This document shows, piece by piece, positions 42,806-54,533 of a stretch of 64,000 nt of DNA (positions are counted from its first letter, which is position 1; each line of letters begins with the position of its first letter). The position numbers and the translations under genes were made by a program. The notes beneath the pieces were generated by a model. It was given only the letters and a program-made list of their open reading frames with translations, searched no databases and was not told where the DNA came from. The stretch comes from Adenophora triphylla var. japonica. Its lineage: Eukaryota > Streptophyta > Magnoliopsida > Asterales > Campanulaceae. Location: positions 1 through 64,000 of the forward strand of contig JAFEMH010001353.1 in assembly GCA_022495995.1 (NCBI GenBank), read 5' to 3'.

Positions 42806-43752
42806 GAGATGATCACGTGCAAGTCACATGCATTTAACGGAGGATGTTTTTGAAAGGTTAATTAAAGTTTTATTTAAAAAGTTTCTTATGATATCATTAA
42901 ATTACATGGTCTAAATTGTAAAGAAAAAACCTAACACCTGATTAAGATCTGTAACTCGACGCTGAGCCATCCCACCTAATCCCTTCCTCTGGCGCCGGCC
43001 CAGCCCCACAACACCGCCGCTTCCCCCTTCTCTAAAGCCCCGTCTCTCAAAGCCGATCATCGCCTTAGTTCCTATCCAGCTAAACATCAATGTCTCTCTC
43101 CAGTTCTGCACTACACCGCCGGACAATCTCACAACAACACATAGCCATCTTCTGCAACCCACCTCTTCTAACACCGACAGTCAATCTCTGTCCCTCTCTG
43201 TTCTCGCTGGCCACTAAACTATTGCTGCTTATTTAGGGCACCAGAGCTGTCTCAGATTCACGCGGCTTACCTCAATTCCGAAACCCTCTTATTAGACACA
43301 TGGATTGTTGCTCTTGTCAAGTTGAGGAATGTGAAAATTTAACAAACTGTGACAAATTTTCCAAGAAAATTGAACAGTTTTGGTTTATGACTGTTTGGCT
43401 AATGGGTCAAGATTTGAATTCTTAAAGTGAATTCGTTAATCAGTGTTCATCAAGTGAAGAAATTGAATGAGGGAGGGGGGAATTCTTAAAGTGAAATGTT
43501 TTTGCTAAAAAAAACAAAAAGAAAGAAAGAAATAGAGTATATTTTAAGTTTTAATGTTGTAAGGAGCTCAAATTCTCATTGGGCGGGGTGGGATTGCCAA
43601 CGGGGAGGGGAGGGGGTGACCCGAGAGAGATGGAGTAGAGAGAGAAAGTTAAAGAGAGAGAGAGAGAGAGAGAGAGACAATAACGAAAGAATTTGTGTTC
43701 AAAACATTCTCCGTTAAATGACACGTGACTTGCACATGATCATTTAACGGGA
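42806..43752. mobile_element. Sequence bounded by 45-bp inverted repeats
   Basis: The stretch atgatcacgtgcaagtcaca at 42808 and the following catttaacggaggatgtttt reappear inverted at 43700-43752. Between them lie GC-rich frames (42911-43174, minus) without recognisable domain and a GA microsatellite (43628-43677). It may be a small DNA transposon or part of the Helitron-like element; no target duplication was found. Confidence 0.45.
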
Positions 43753-44216
43753 TTTTCTAACGAAATTGGTTAAAAACTCTAAAATGTTACTAGAATATGA
43801 CCTTTGGAGCCTATATTGTAATTAGTGATAGAATGGGGCCCACCTTAGGAATACCCCTTAAACTTTGGGGCCCAAAATGCAATTTCCCCTTTAGATAATT
43901 GATATTGATGCTAATGTATCTGGACTAAATGTTGTCCAGGAGAGAGTTTGAGCGGTAAAGTGATCTAAGTGACTTCACTCTTTATATAGTAACAGATAAA
44001 TGCTTTCTGATTCATCAAATGTTAATAATGAAACCTGAAAATTTGCCAATATTTATTTTAAGGTAAATTTTAAATTAGATCCTAAATGATTTGGGATCGG
44101 CTAACATGAATGGAATCGTCAATAAAAAGATGTGTAGAAAAAATGTGCAAGCTAAAGAATTTATTTAAAAAGAGAAATAGGTGGGAAGAAATTCTGAAAA
44201 GAAAGATCATGGTATA
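43753..44216. other. No gene recognised
   Basis: AT-rich intergenic sequence without open frames of note or repeats shared with the rest of the window. Confidence 0.5.
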
Positions 44217-44225
44217 CATAAAAAA

Positions 44226-45330
44226 GGGGAAATATGATACATTTGCCCCCGTACTTAGCTACTAGACGCGGATATACCCCTCATCTTATTTTTCTGCACA
44301 TATACCCTCATATGAACATTTAATTGGGGTAAATTTGACCAAAACTAATTTTTCGTCAATTTTTTAACGAAATTGCTGACTATGATAGCTTTATGGTAAT
44401 TTTGCACATCCACGTCATTTAAATTGACCAGATAAGCTTGCTGACTATACATAACTAAACTACGTCATTTTATCGCTTGAAAGAAAATCCCTCGGAATGA
44501 CGTCGTTTCATAAAACCCTTTCACTCTCTTCCTTCCCTCCATTCCTCTCCCTTTCTCCAAACTTTTCCACCATCATTGTAAGAGAGAGAGTCAAGCTTTC
44601 CATCATCGTTTATGGCGACCGATCCAACTCAACTGCAACTCGCTCAAATCGCCGCCATCCTCGGCTCTGAGCAAGCCCCGTTAGAAACCCTAATCTCCCA
44701 CCTCATGTCCGCCGCAAACGGCCACCGTTCCCAAGCCGAATCTCTCTTCAATCTTTGCAAACAAACCCAGTCTGTCTGATACCCCTTCACTCAAGCTTGC
44801 TCTCCTCCTCCACTTTTCCCCTTATCCTGAAGCCCGCGCCATGTCCGCAATCCTCCTCCGCAAGCTCTTCACTCGTGATGACTCCTATCTCTATCCTACT
44901 CTCTCTCCTTCCACACTGTCAATCATCAAGTCAACGCTCCTTAATCACGTAATCAACGAATCCATCAAAAACATCACCAAAAAGCTTTGCGACACCGTCT
45001 CTTAGCTAGCCGCCTCCGTCGTCCCCGAAAATGGGTGACCGAAGCTCTTGCCGTTTATGTTCAGTTGTGTAAGTTCGAAAATCCAAAACGACGTAGTTTA
45101 GTTATGTATAGACAGCAAGCTTATATGGCCAATTTAAATGACGTGGATGTGCAAAATTGCCATAAAGCCATCTTAGTCAGCAATTTCGTTAAAATTTTGA
45201 CGAAAAGTTAGTCTTGATCAAATCCACCCTAATTAAATGTTCATATGAGGGCATATGTGCATAAAAATAAGATGAGGGGTATATCTGCGTCTAATAACTA
45301 AGTACAGAGGCAAATATATCATATTTCCCC
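44226..45330 (+). mobile_element. Mutator-like element (Pack-MULE) with importin-5 exon
   Basis: Long inverted repeats of about 260 bp (44226-44480 and 45080-45330), starting ggggaaatatgat at both ends, enclose about 600 bp of host gene sequence. The flanks cataaaaaa (44217-44225) and cattaaaaa (45330-45338) agree at 8 of 9 positions, consistent with a 9-bp Mutator target duplication. No transposase is present. Long TIRs plus captured exon define a Pack-MULE; membership is inferred from structure. Confidence 0.8.
44612..45075 (+). pseudogene. Importin-5 (IPO5/IMB3-like) first exon fragment
   Basis: Starts MATDPTQLQLAQIAAILGSE then PLETLISHLMSAANGHRSQA and ESLFNLCKQ, the N-terminus of plant importin beta-3/importin-5, a nuclear import receptor. 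After a frameshift near 44770 it continues PSLKLALLLHFSPYPEARAM, SAILLRKLFTRDDSYLYPTL and KNITKKLCDTVS. Stop codons then replace family residues (TAG before LAASVVPENG, TGA after it). Only the first HEAT-repeat region of an approximately 1,100-residue protein is present, bounded by the inverted repeats. Confidence 0.88.
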
Positions 45331-45339
45331 ATTAAAAAG

Positions 45340-46079
45340 ACTATCTAATACTCACCGGGCAACTTAATGGAGGAGGCAAAATACCGACATGAGTGCCATC
45401 ATTTTGATTGGCTGCCTGACCAAAATGATGCTCAAAAGTCAAAATCAGGTCCTTGAATGGGTAAATCCTCTTGTTGTGCAAACAAGAACCTCTCTAATTT
45501 ACCAACATTTCACATTATGTGGCTCTCACCAAAATCTGAAGTTCCATGGTAAAATCTTCCACCGAAATGTAATGTTGATATTAGAGGCTCTCTTTTTTTA
45601 GCAGAATGTAATTTAAAAGTTTCTCCGTTCTTCTTCGATCCGTTTACTACAACAGTTTCTGATTTGATTGCCCTTAGATCTGGAGTAGGTAACTTCATCA
45701 ACCCTTTTGTTTTACTTGGTCTAGTCGGAAGCGACGTCCAGGTGTGGACTACATTGACACTGATGCATAAAAGGGACAAAATTATTAGCATTTCATATCG
45801 CAGAGACCTAAGAATTCCAGATAGAAAAATGAAACACTATTTCAATACCATGAAGCTGTCGGGGTGGGTCCAACATATATTCCAGTGTCTGCATCAAGAG
45901 AAGATATTTTCTGTTTGACAAAGCCGGGTGAGAAGAGACAAACAAGATCAAAGAGATGAATGAAATTAAAATAACAATAATAAATAAATAAAAATCAACT
46001 GTGTTATCATATCAAAGAGTTTTGACAAACCTTTCACAAAATTTGGGCAGATTATTTTCTAAAATGCAATGAGGAACAA
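45340..46079 (-). other. Unrecognised frame, possible host exon
   Basis: A 93-residue minus frame (45510-45791) reads VHTWTSLPTRPSKTKGLMKL and PTPDLRAIKSETVVVNGSKK. Its composition is that of a real protein, but I do not know the family and see no splice sites that settle its ends. The remainder to 46079 is AT-rich without features. Confidence 0.35.
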
Positions 46080-47230
46080 CACTACCAGAAACTGGGTCTT
46101 TAGTGATGGAATTATCAGCGGCGGAATTATTCCGTCACTATATAGCAGCAGAAATTATGCTATAGCGACGGAATAATTTTGGCGTCAAAATTACCGACGG
46201 AATCTAATTCCGCCGCTGGATTCCGTCGCTAAAACCGAATATTCGTCGAATATTCATTTCAATACCGCCGTTAATGTGTGTTTGACTGGCCTTGACTTTA
46301 CCGACGGAATATTCCATCGCTATATCTTTGTCAGCGACGGAATAATTCCGTCGGTGTTAATTTTTATTTTTTTATATTATCACCGACAGAATAATTCCGT
46401 CGGTGATAATATAATTTTTTTTCATTTTTTTTAATTTATCAGCAGCGGAATAATTCCGTCGGTGATAATATTATTTTATTTTTAATTTATTTGCGACGGA
46501 ATTATTCCGTCGCTGATAATTTAATTTTATTTTTTATTTTTTTAAATTTATCAGCGGCGGTATAATTCTGTCGGTGATAATATTATTTTATTTTTAATTT
46601 TTTTTAATTTATCAGCGATGGAATTATTCCGTCGCTGATAATTTAATTTTGTTTTTAATTTATCAGCGACAGATTTATTCCGTCGGTGATAATTTAATTT
46701 TGTTTTAATTTTTTTTAAGAAAACCACTAATTAACAAAGTATAAAATAATATTTTCTAGTCAATAAAAAATTTAAAAAAATAAATATAGGGTAGTCCGTC
46801 CCTCTTTTCTTCTATATAGTTTCATTTATTTAGTTTTTTCTATCTTTTTTTATATACCTTTTCTATCTTTTTTTATAAACCTTTTTTTAATTTATTTTAA
46901 TTTAATTTTTATTTCAGCGACAGAATATTCCGCCAATGAAATAAAAATTAAATTAAAATAAATTAAATCACCGGCGAAAATTTCTGTCGCTGAAATCATA
47001 ATTTAATTAAATTAAATGAAATCAGCGACGAAAATTTCCGCCGGTGATCACTGACGGAATACGATTTTCGTCGGTGTGCACCGGCGAAAATTGGTCTGCC
47101 GGACCATTGCAACGGGATGTCAGTGGCGGACCACCGACGGAATATTTCCGCCGGTGGATGATCTTTAGCGATGGAATTTTTACTATAGCGGCGGAATATT
47201 CCGCCGCTAAAACACGTTTTTCTGGTATTG
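46080..47230. mobile_element. Small CACTA element, TSD caa
   Basis: Begins CACTACCAGAAA (46080) and ends with the inverse of CAATACCAGAAA (47230), flanked by the 3-bp duplication caa (46077-46079 and 47231-47233). It is filled with short palindromes of the type gacggaattattccgtc and the spacer tgataatttaatttt, repeated about every 80 bp. It has no coding capacity; the frame at 46996-47256 is a by-product of the repeats. Confidence 0.88.
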
Positions 47231-47233
47231 CAA

Positions 47234-47740
47234 TGAAATAAACATGGCACTCTCATCTGAATTTTATTTTAACATCATTTACATCACATTTAATTTTCTT
47301 TGTATTCTCATATTTGTAAACGCACAATGTCCGGCAAGTGTATATTAAAATGTCTCGAAAGAAGATATGAAATATAAGAATATGAGGAAGCCTGCTAAAT
47401 AATTGTCATAACATAAGATAGTATGTTATTGATACCTCATATTCGCATATGCATGGCTTCACTTCTCCATTAGTACAATTTGTCTCCTTAGTGCATCTTG
47501 GACATATCGTGTTTCCCTTGTCATTCTCATCCTAGAATTTTTGGTCAGGGGGTTAAAATTTTACATAATGGAAAAAATTAAAATCACACAAATAAAGACA
47601 ATTAAATTTAACGAAACGTCTAAAGCCTATTTTGTTCATTCTTGTTTAAAATTTGATGATAATTATATGAGAATGTTTATGTAGTTCCTCTACTACTCTT
47701 CCTCTTTATAAATACACTGTCCATAAACAAATATACTCAC
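47234..47740. other. AT-rich, no gene recognised
   Basis: No frame with a recognisable domain and no shared repeats. Confidence 0.5.
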
Positions 47741-47930
47741 AAGGCCACCGGTCATAAAAACTATATTTACAATGCCACCGACCATAAAAAAAGCACACCA
47801 ACAATGCCACCGGCCATAAACAAGCACGCTAATAAGGCCATCAGCCATAAATAACCACACACCAAGCACCAAGGCTACCGGCCATAAACAACGACACTAC
47901 CAAGGCCACCGGCCATAAACAATTAACAAG
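47741..47930. repeat. Minisatellite with GGCCACCGGCCATAAA core
   Basis: Six imperfect units at intervals of 27-43 bases share aaggccaccggccataaa, itself containing the palindrome ggccaccggcc. Spacers are rich in CACA. Confidence 0.85.
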
Positions 47931-48379
47931 TGTACTAGGAATGATAAAAATCATCAAACAGGATTATAGTTCAAATTTCTAACATCCGGGGCAGGAGGCC
48001 TTGTTGGATTTAGAGCCCGAACTAGCGAAGCCATGTAATCTCTTCATTTCTCGAGACGTATAGACTCAAAATCATACTCCCAAACTGAAGCTGCACAATT
48101 TCACTTTCAAATTATAATTCAAGGCCACATCCAAAATGTCAAAATTACTTTTGTAATAGTTTTAGGCCATCCAAGTCCATTCATGAAACTGTAAAATATC
48201 AGTTTCAAATTATATTTGGAAAAATTTCCCTAGAGCCCCTCTACCCAGATTTTTTTCCGCTTAAAGAGAACTTTTTTGTAAATCTCAAATTAAGAGTTAT
48301 CCCCAGATTCAAATTTCCAAGACACCCCAAGGCTCCCCCTCTTCTCCCTCCCCTCAACTTCATTTATCACATCTCTCTC

Positions 48380-48660
48380 TAAAAATCACACATACACACA
48401 CATAATCAAACTTTTCTCTCTTCCCTTCATCTCTCTCCCAACCATCTCTGACCGGCGATGACGATCTCCGGTGACGGCATTTCTCCTCTCCTCCCTTCGT
48501 CTTTTCTCCAAATCCTCTATTCTGTCTCTGGCGTGCGCCCCTTCATCTTCTCCGGCGAGCCCTTTCATCTTCTCCGACATCATCTCTCCCGCGAGCCCCT
48601 TGATATACTCCGACATCATCTCTCCGGCGAGCCCCTTCATCATCTCAACAACAGGGTCAT
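48380..48660. repeat. Tandem repeat of about 36 bp (ccggcgagcccctt)
   Basis: At 48540-48650 the phrase tctccggcgagccccttcat occurs in three to four variants separated by catcatctc. On the minus strand it would read as repeats of MKGLAGEMMSE. It lies directly upstream of the zinc-finger gene fragment and may be part of its captured 5' sequence. Confidence 0.65.
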
Positions 48661-48723
48661 ATTACGGAATTTCATTCTGTTTTTTCTTTTCTCTATAAAC
48701 AAGGCCTCCAGACGGAAAAAGCA

Positions 48724-48960
48724 ATTTTGAAGAAGTGGAGTTTGATCCAATTAAGCATCACAATTATTTATGTCCTTGGGTGAATGAAAATGTTGCTGCC
48801 GTCGGCTGTAGTAATAGCAATGGCTCTAGTTCCAGTGCTAGTGATATAGCTCTTTGTGGTTGGCAGTTGACGTTAGATGTTTTGGATTCTTTCCAAACTC
48901 TTAGCCATCTTCCAAATCAAACTGTCAAATCTGAATCACAGCTGCTTCTCTGTATAAGGT
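48724..48960 (+). pseudogene. C3HC zinc-finger (ILP1/NIPA-like) gene fragment
   Basis: Plus strand, open frame EVEFDPIKHHNYLCPWVNEN, VAAVGCSNSNGSSSSASDIA, LCGWQLTLDVLDSFQTLSHL, PNQTVKSES. It corresponds to the second C3HC-type zinc-binding region (Rsm1-like) of plant IAP-like protein 1 (ILP1) and relatives: H, C-P-W-V and C-G-W-Q-L-T-L-D are the family signatures. Upstream there is only low-complexity sequence and downstream a stop, so it is an isolated exon fragment, presumably captured. The carrier element was not identified. Confidence 0.75.
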
Positions 48961-49135
48961 TCGTCATACTTGAGGTTTAGGTGCAATCAATGCTTTCAAA
49001 GCTACAGTATATATCCGTCCCATTGTTACTACTATGAGACTAGCTTGTTGAAACTCTGTAACATCTTTTCCCGGGTGGTTATGAATGTGCTATGTATAAA
49101 TTGTTCTATGTATAAATTGTACCAAGTAGATTAAT

Positions 49136-49330
49136 GGGGTAAATAAATATGCCCCTGAACTTAGGCTTTGAATGCAGATATGCCCCTAACGTCGATAATT
49201 GACATCCTTGCCCCTAAACTCATGTAAAATGAGAGTATATTTACCTTTCGTCCAAAATTTAACGATTTTGGGACCTAACTGAATCCAAACAACGTTGAAG
49301 GGGTAAACTGTGAATTAAGGGGTTGAACTT
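49136..49330. mobile_element. Unpaired terminal-repeat-like sequence
   Basis: ggggtaaataaatatgcccc followed by ctgaacttaggc and gcagatatgcccc has the same layout as the Pack-MULE inverted repeat at 44226-44300 (ggggaaatatgat, gtacttagc, gcggatatacccc), though it is clearly diverged. No inverted partner was found in the window. Confidence 0.45.
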
Positions 49331-50920
49331 ATTCAAAATAGGTCCCTCACTTATTAATTTTTTTCTCATGTTAGTCACTAGCATTTTTTCAGCTTGGCAA
49401 AAAATATTTTTACTATTAAAATTAATATTTTTAATTATTATTTAGCATAATTGTGATAATATTTAATAAAAAAATATTTGTATTACTTTAATATCATAAA
49501 ACAATATTTACAAGCTCAAAACACTTTACATCACCATTTCATTATTTTAATATCATAAAACGATATTTATAAGCTCAAAACATCAATATTAACATGAATT
49601 CCACATCTAAGGAGTAATTGGTGAGTCGTATCATATTGTAAAAGTTCGGCCAAGAGTGGCTAAAAATAGTCAAAATGTCAAAAAATTCGGGCGGGTGTGG
49701 CTGAAAATACTCAAGAAGTACGGCTGGGTGTGACAGACATTTTGAGTAAAATTCGGCCACTAATGGCCGACCAGATTTACAATTTCGGCCACTCATGGCT
49801 GAACCACCAGAAACTCAAATTTGAAACAAATTGAACCAAAAAATTCTCAAATTGAAACTATAATCGAACGAATTAAACCCTAGGAAGTATTTTTCAAACA
49901 TAAATACAAGATTTGAACCAAAATTACTTTGTTTTCTAATGTTTAACATCCTGATTGAAGTTAAAATTGAAATCCTTCTTCTTCTCTTTCTCACTCCAAA
50001 ATTCAGATTCCTCTCTCTCTAAAATTCAGTAAATGTTGATGGGTGTGGTTGAGTGAGAGAGTTAATGTTTGGTTAATGGGTGTGGGTGGGGGTGGGTGGG
50101 TAAGAGATAAAGGGATAAATGAGATAAGGGGTATAAAGAGAAAGAGAGGGGTTTGTTTTAATTTTTGAGGGTGAATTTAATAATTCAGGTTTACTCAACA
50201 ATTTTACGGGCCTATATAACAATTCTCTTTCGGCTCATCTTGATTTAATATCATCAATTTTATTATGAAAATATTTTTTTTATCAATGACAAATTTTTCG
50301 AGCAACTTCCCACCATACTCTAAAATTTCATAATAAACTAAAATATTATTACAATGGTTGCTTTAAATGTTGCTCTATTTTGAACCAGTCCACATCTTGC
50401 TTCAAATATAATGCAAACTTCAAATATTGCACTAGTTTGAAGCAATTCATATTTTGCATATAAATTACTTTATTAGCTTGACATTGCTTGTGCAATAATA
50501 AATATTTATCTATTATCGTCATTCTTAATGTCTTTTTCAATTGTATTTTAAAATATTGCATTTTAATTATCTACTTTAGTTGTTTTAAAAATTTTCACTT
50601 TAAAATTAATTGTATTTTATTTTATAGTCTAATATAATTATTTAAATTTATGCCTTATTAATTAATTAAATATAATGTAAATTTTATTATAAATAATAAT
50701 ACATTAATTATAAAACAAATAATAAATAAATCAAAATAATAAGGGATATATTAATAATATGCATTTTGGTGCAAAATTTGAAACAAGATGGTTGGGAATG
50801 GTGATAGAAATTTGGTGCAAAATTTGCACCACTTTAAAGAGATCGTGCAATTTTTGCACCAACTTATTGGAGATGGTTAAACTTTTTCGAAGATAATTAA
50901 GTATCTTGACCATTTTTTTA
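49331..50920. other. AT-rich region, no gene recognised
   Basis: Contains a G/T-rich stretch at 50075-50102 and repeated phrases around ttcggccactcatggc (49745-49800). No frame longer than 75 residues and no recognised domain. Confidence 0.5.
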
Positions 50921-52019
50921 TCTAATATACAATACAGGAAGGATATAACTTCCTCTTAGCCTGGTATAAAGAGGGGCTAGGATTTAAAGTTGGAGAGTTG
51001 ATCCAACGGCTGTAAAAAATCCATGATCCAACTATTTCTCACCTTCTTCCACGATCTCTCCCACTCTGACGGGCAGTTGCAAAACTTACGTTAAACCACC
51101 CATACCATCCACACTCCATTTGCACAATCTATCAAATTTAAAGGTTACAGCCTCTCGAGTTTTCTCCCCTATTATTTTTCTCTTCATTTTCACAATATTA
51201 CATCTACCCCATTTTTACCTGTTTTGACTGTGACGACTGAAAATTTTCAGGTTTTGCCTCCGGCAGCCATTCTCTCTCGCTTAGACTGTAAGTTTATGTT
51301 GCTGTACTTCTCTTTTTAATTTCTTATTTTAATTTTCTGTTTAATTTCTCTGTTTAATGTTTCCTTCCCACCCCTCTTAATCAAATATCTGTAAAAATAG
51401 TAAATAGAATGGATAAATTCCCACGGCAATATACCATTGCTTATACTCCTTCGACCTGTAATGTATAATGAACTAATATACAATACAGGAAGGATATAAC
51501 TTCCTCTTTAGCCTGGTATAAAGAGAGGCTAGGATTTAAAGTTGGAGAGTTGATCCAACGGCTGTAAAAAATCCATGATCCAACTATTTCTCACCTTCTT
51601 CCGCGATCTCTCCCACTCTGACGGGCAGTTGCAAAACTTACGTTAAACCACCCACACCATCCACACTCCATTTGCACAATCAGTCAAATTTAAAGGTTAC
51701 AGCCTCTCTTGAGTTTTCTCCCCTATTATTTTTCTCTTCATTTTCACAATATTACATCTACCCCATTTTTACCCGTTTTGACTGTGACGCCTGAAAATTT
51801 TCAGGTTTTGCCTCCGGCAGCCATTCTCTCTCGCTTAGACTGTAAGTTTATGTTGCTGTACTTCTCTTTTTAATTTCTTATTTTAATTCTCTGTTTAATT
51901 TCTCTGTTTAATGTTTCCTTCCCTCCCACCCCTCTTAATCAAATATCTGTAAAAATAGTAAATAGAATGGATAAATTCCCACGGCAATATACCATTGCTT
52001 ATACTCCTTCGACCTGTAA
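50921..52019 (+). repeat. 547-bp tandem duplication with Helitron-like 5' end
   Basis: The unit starting at 50921 (tctaatatacaatacagg) is followed by a second nearly identical copy that starts at about 51473 and ends near 52019; units end at gacctgtaat. The first 50 bases also occur, diverged, at 53658. TCTAATATAC preceded by A is compatible with a Helitron 5' terminus. The unit contains an exon-like phrase ending gcttagactgtaagttt, a possible donor site, and no long frame. Confidence 0.75.
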
Positions 52020-52349
52020 TAATGAATGTAAAAATGAAATTAGGCAAAATCCAGTGCATACCGTAACCAGTGCAAGCCCTTCCACGAAAAATTCAACACC
52101 ATTGGCAGCCAGGCGGTTTGCGGGTGGATTGAGGACGAATTGCGGACGGATTGGGACGAATTTCGGGCGGATTGAGGACGAATTGTGTACGGATTGGATT
52201 CGCGTGACTCACGTCTTCGTTTCCCAAAAAACCAATTTGATGCTCCGGTGGGTGGTTGCCTTCCTCCGTTGATCGTCGCCGATCAAACCCAACATCCCTC
52301 TTAATCAATCTCTCGGTGGGAGCCAATCGGAGAAGATGGACGAACTTTG

Positions 52350-52480
52350 TAAGATCGAATGGGGAGGGGAGGGGAGGGGAGGGAAGGGAAGGGAAGGGGA
52401 GGAGGTGGCCTGAGTGTGGGAGGGGTGGGGTAGCCGGATTGGTGAGGGATAAGCTGGACGGGATGAAGGGAAGGGGAGGC
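52350..52480. repeat. GA-rich simple repeat
   Basis: Variants of gggga and gggaa repeated about 15 times, interrupted by the hAT element, with the purine-rich context resuming at 53242. The proline-rich minus frames here (52301-52597) are artefacts of composition. Confidence 0.8.
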
Positions 52481-53241
52481 TAGACATGGCCAACCCGTAC
52501 CCGTACCCGTGCGGACCCGTGGAACCGTACCCGGATTTGACCCGTCAGAACCGTAACCGTGTAAGACCCGTGAACCGTTGGACCCGTACCCGTACAATTG
52601 GCGGTTCGGTTACGGTTCCTCATTTTTCGGACCCGTGACCCGGCGGGTCCGACCCGTGGAACCGTACCCGTTACGACCCGTGGAACCGTACCCGTGAGAC
52701 CCGTGTCAGGAACCGCGTCACACTCGTCAGACGCGTCAGAATATTACCTTTTTGACTGACTTTTTGACCTCTTTTCAGTCCTTCAAAAATAAAATTTGTT
52801 ATCCATATATAAATAATATAATTATATAACTATAAATACCATTTCCCACCCCAAATAATTTATTTCACAAAAAATCAGTTATCTCTCACTCTCTCTCTTT
52901 AACGAAAATTGTTAATTCAAACTTCAAATCCTTTTTTTTTACATTATTACTTTGTTAAATCATTATATAAAATTATCATTTCTCTTTTACTTTAGGTAAC
53001 AACTAAATTTGAAAAAAAAAATGAAAAAAAAAACAGAAACTCGTTATTTTTTAAACAAAGTCTGTTAGATTTTTAACAGAAATGGACCCGTGGGAACCGT
53101 GGACCCGTATTCGTCGGACCCGTGGGAACCGTGGACCCGTATCCGTGCATCTCGCGGTTCGGTTACGGTTCCTTCGATTTCGGACCGTGACCGGCGGTTC
53201 CGAGGCCGTACCGTTACCCGTGCCGGATTTGGCCATGTCTA
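52481..53241. mobile_element. Non-autonomous hAT element, TSD ggggaggc
   Basis: Terminal inverted repeats TAGACATGGCCAA (left) and its inverse (right end 53229-53241) with a perfect 8-bp target duplication ggggaggc at 52473-52480 and 53242-53249, the hallmark of hAT elements. Both subterminal regions (52495-52735, 53083-53222) are made of degenerate acccgtggaaccgt repeats. The central 350 bp is AT-rich. No transposase. Confidence 0.9.
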
Positions 53242-53249
53242 GGGGAGGC

Positions 53250-53657
53250 GGTGTGTTTCTTTGTTTTTGTGTTTGTGTTTGTGTGAGTGTGAGATAGAGA
53301 GAGGCAGAGAGCAGGCGTATTAAAAAAAAAAAAAATTGAACCATTTTAAAATAATATTACTAAGTCACTTTTTTTTTTTTTTTTTTTTTTTAAGAGTAGG
53401 TTTTGGGAAAACTAAACCGAAACAAAGGCATGTATAATTTTTTTTAAAAATAAAAAACAAGACTTTTTATAATATTTGGGGAAACTAATTTCTCCCAAAT
53501 TTTTCTGTTTTTTTAATTAGGATTATTATATAATTTGTATCGACGTATTTTTTTTATCGAAAAAATAATTTAAAATTAAGAATAATATCTTATAATTTTA
53601 TAATATTATTAACATTTTATCAATATGTTTAATTTAAAATTTAATTTATATTAAATA
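53250..53657. other. Low-complexity and AT-rich, no gene
   Basis: A gtgtttgtgt stretch (53266-53290), poly-A and poly-T tracts (53322-53334, 53370-53392), then AT-rich sequence. Confidence 0.6.
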
Positions 53658-54533
53658 TCTAATATACAATACAGGACGGTAATAACCGCCTCTTAGCCTC
53701 CTATAAGCGGTGGCTGAGATTCAAAGTTGAAAAACTAATCGAACGGCCTATATTCCTCCTCCTTCCCCACTTTGTTTGAACTGTCCCACTCCTCTCCATA
53801 AGTGGTGGCTAAGATTCAATGTAAAAAAATAATCCAACGGCTGATATTAGGCGGTTTCTAAAATTGATTTTCATTTTTTTTTTAATTTATTACATTCAAC
53901 GGCTGATATTACACACCCCCCCCCCAATGCAAGTCATTTATTTTTAAATATCTAAAGACTAAAGACTAAAGGTGCTTTCCATTGAGTAATAATATAATAT
54001 AAAAATAATGATGTTGTAAGTTAATTATATACTATATATTTTTATTTTGTTATTTGATTATATAAGTATTTTTAAAAAGATTATTTTTATTTCTGAAAGT
54101 TGAAACATTATTGCTAAAATAAAATAAAAATAATCAAATTGTAAATATTTTTTCGTGGTGTACATATATTTGTTCGACTAATGGGAACTTACTTCCTCCG
54201 TCCCGAAATGATTTTCCTACTTTTTTTTTTTTTGTTGTTGTTGTTGTTATGCTTTGGTTTATAAGTAAGTAGGCATATAAAACATTCACGATTGTTTATG
54301 AGGCATGATGACCAATGCAAGCAACTTTTTGTTGGCCAACAATTGCTCTTAGCCATTTTAACCTTAATTTTAAATATATTTCTTCTTTCTTAGTGCACCA
54401 CTTTGCTTAAGATTCTTCTTGAATTCGGGCAGGTGTATAACAATTGGATAGCATGAAATCCTTGGTGATTGCAACTTCTTGCAACTACATGAGTGATGCG
54501 CTGAGACAACACGGGGTATATTCGTGAACTTCA

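Noticed and set aside
46996..47256. An 86-residue frame
   Set aside because: Produced by the palindromic repeats of the small CACTA element.
52301..52597. Proline/serine-rich frames opposite the GA-rich repeat and hAT element
   Set aside because: Composition artefacts of simple sequence.
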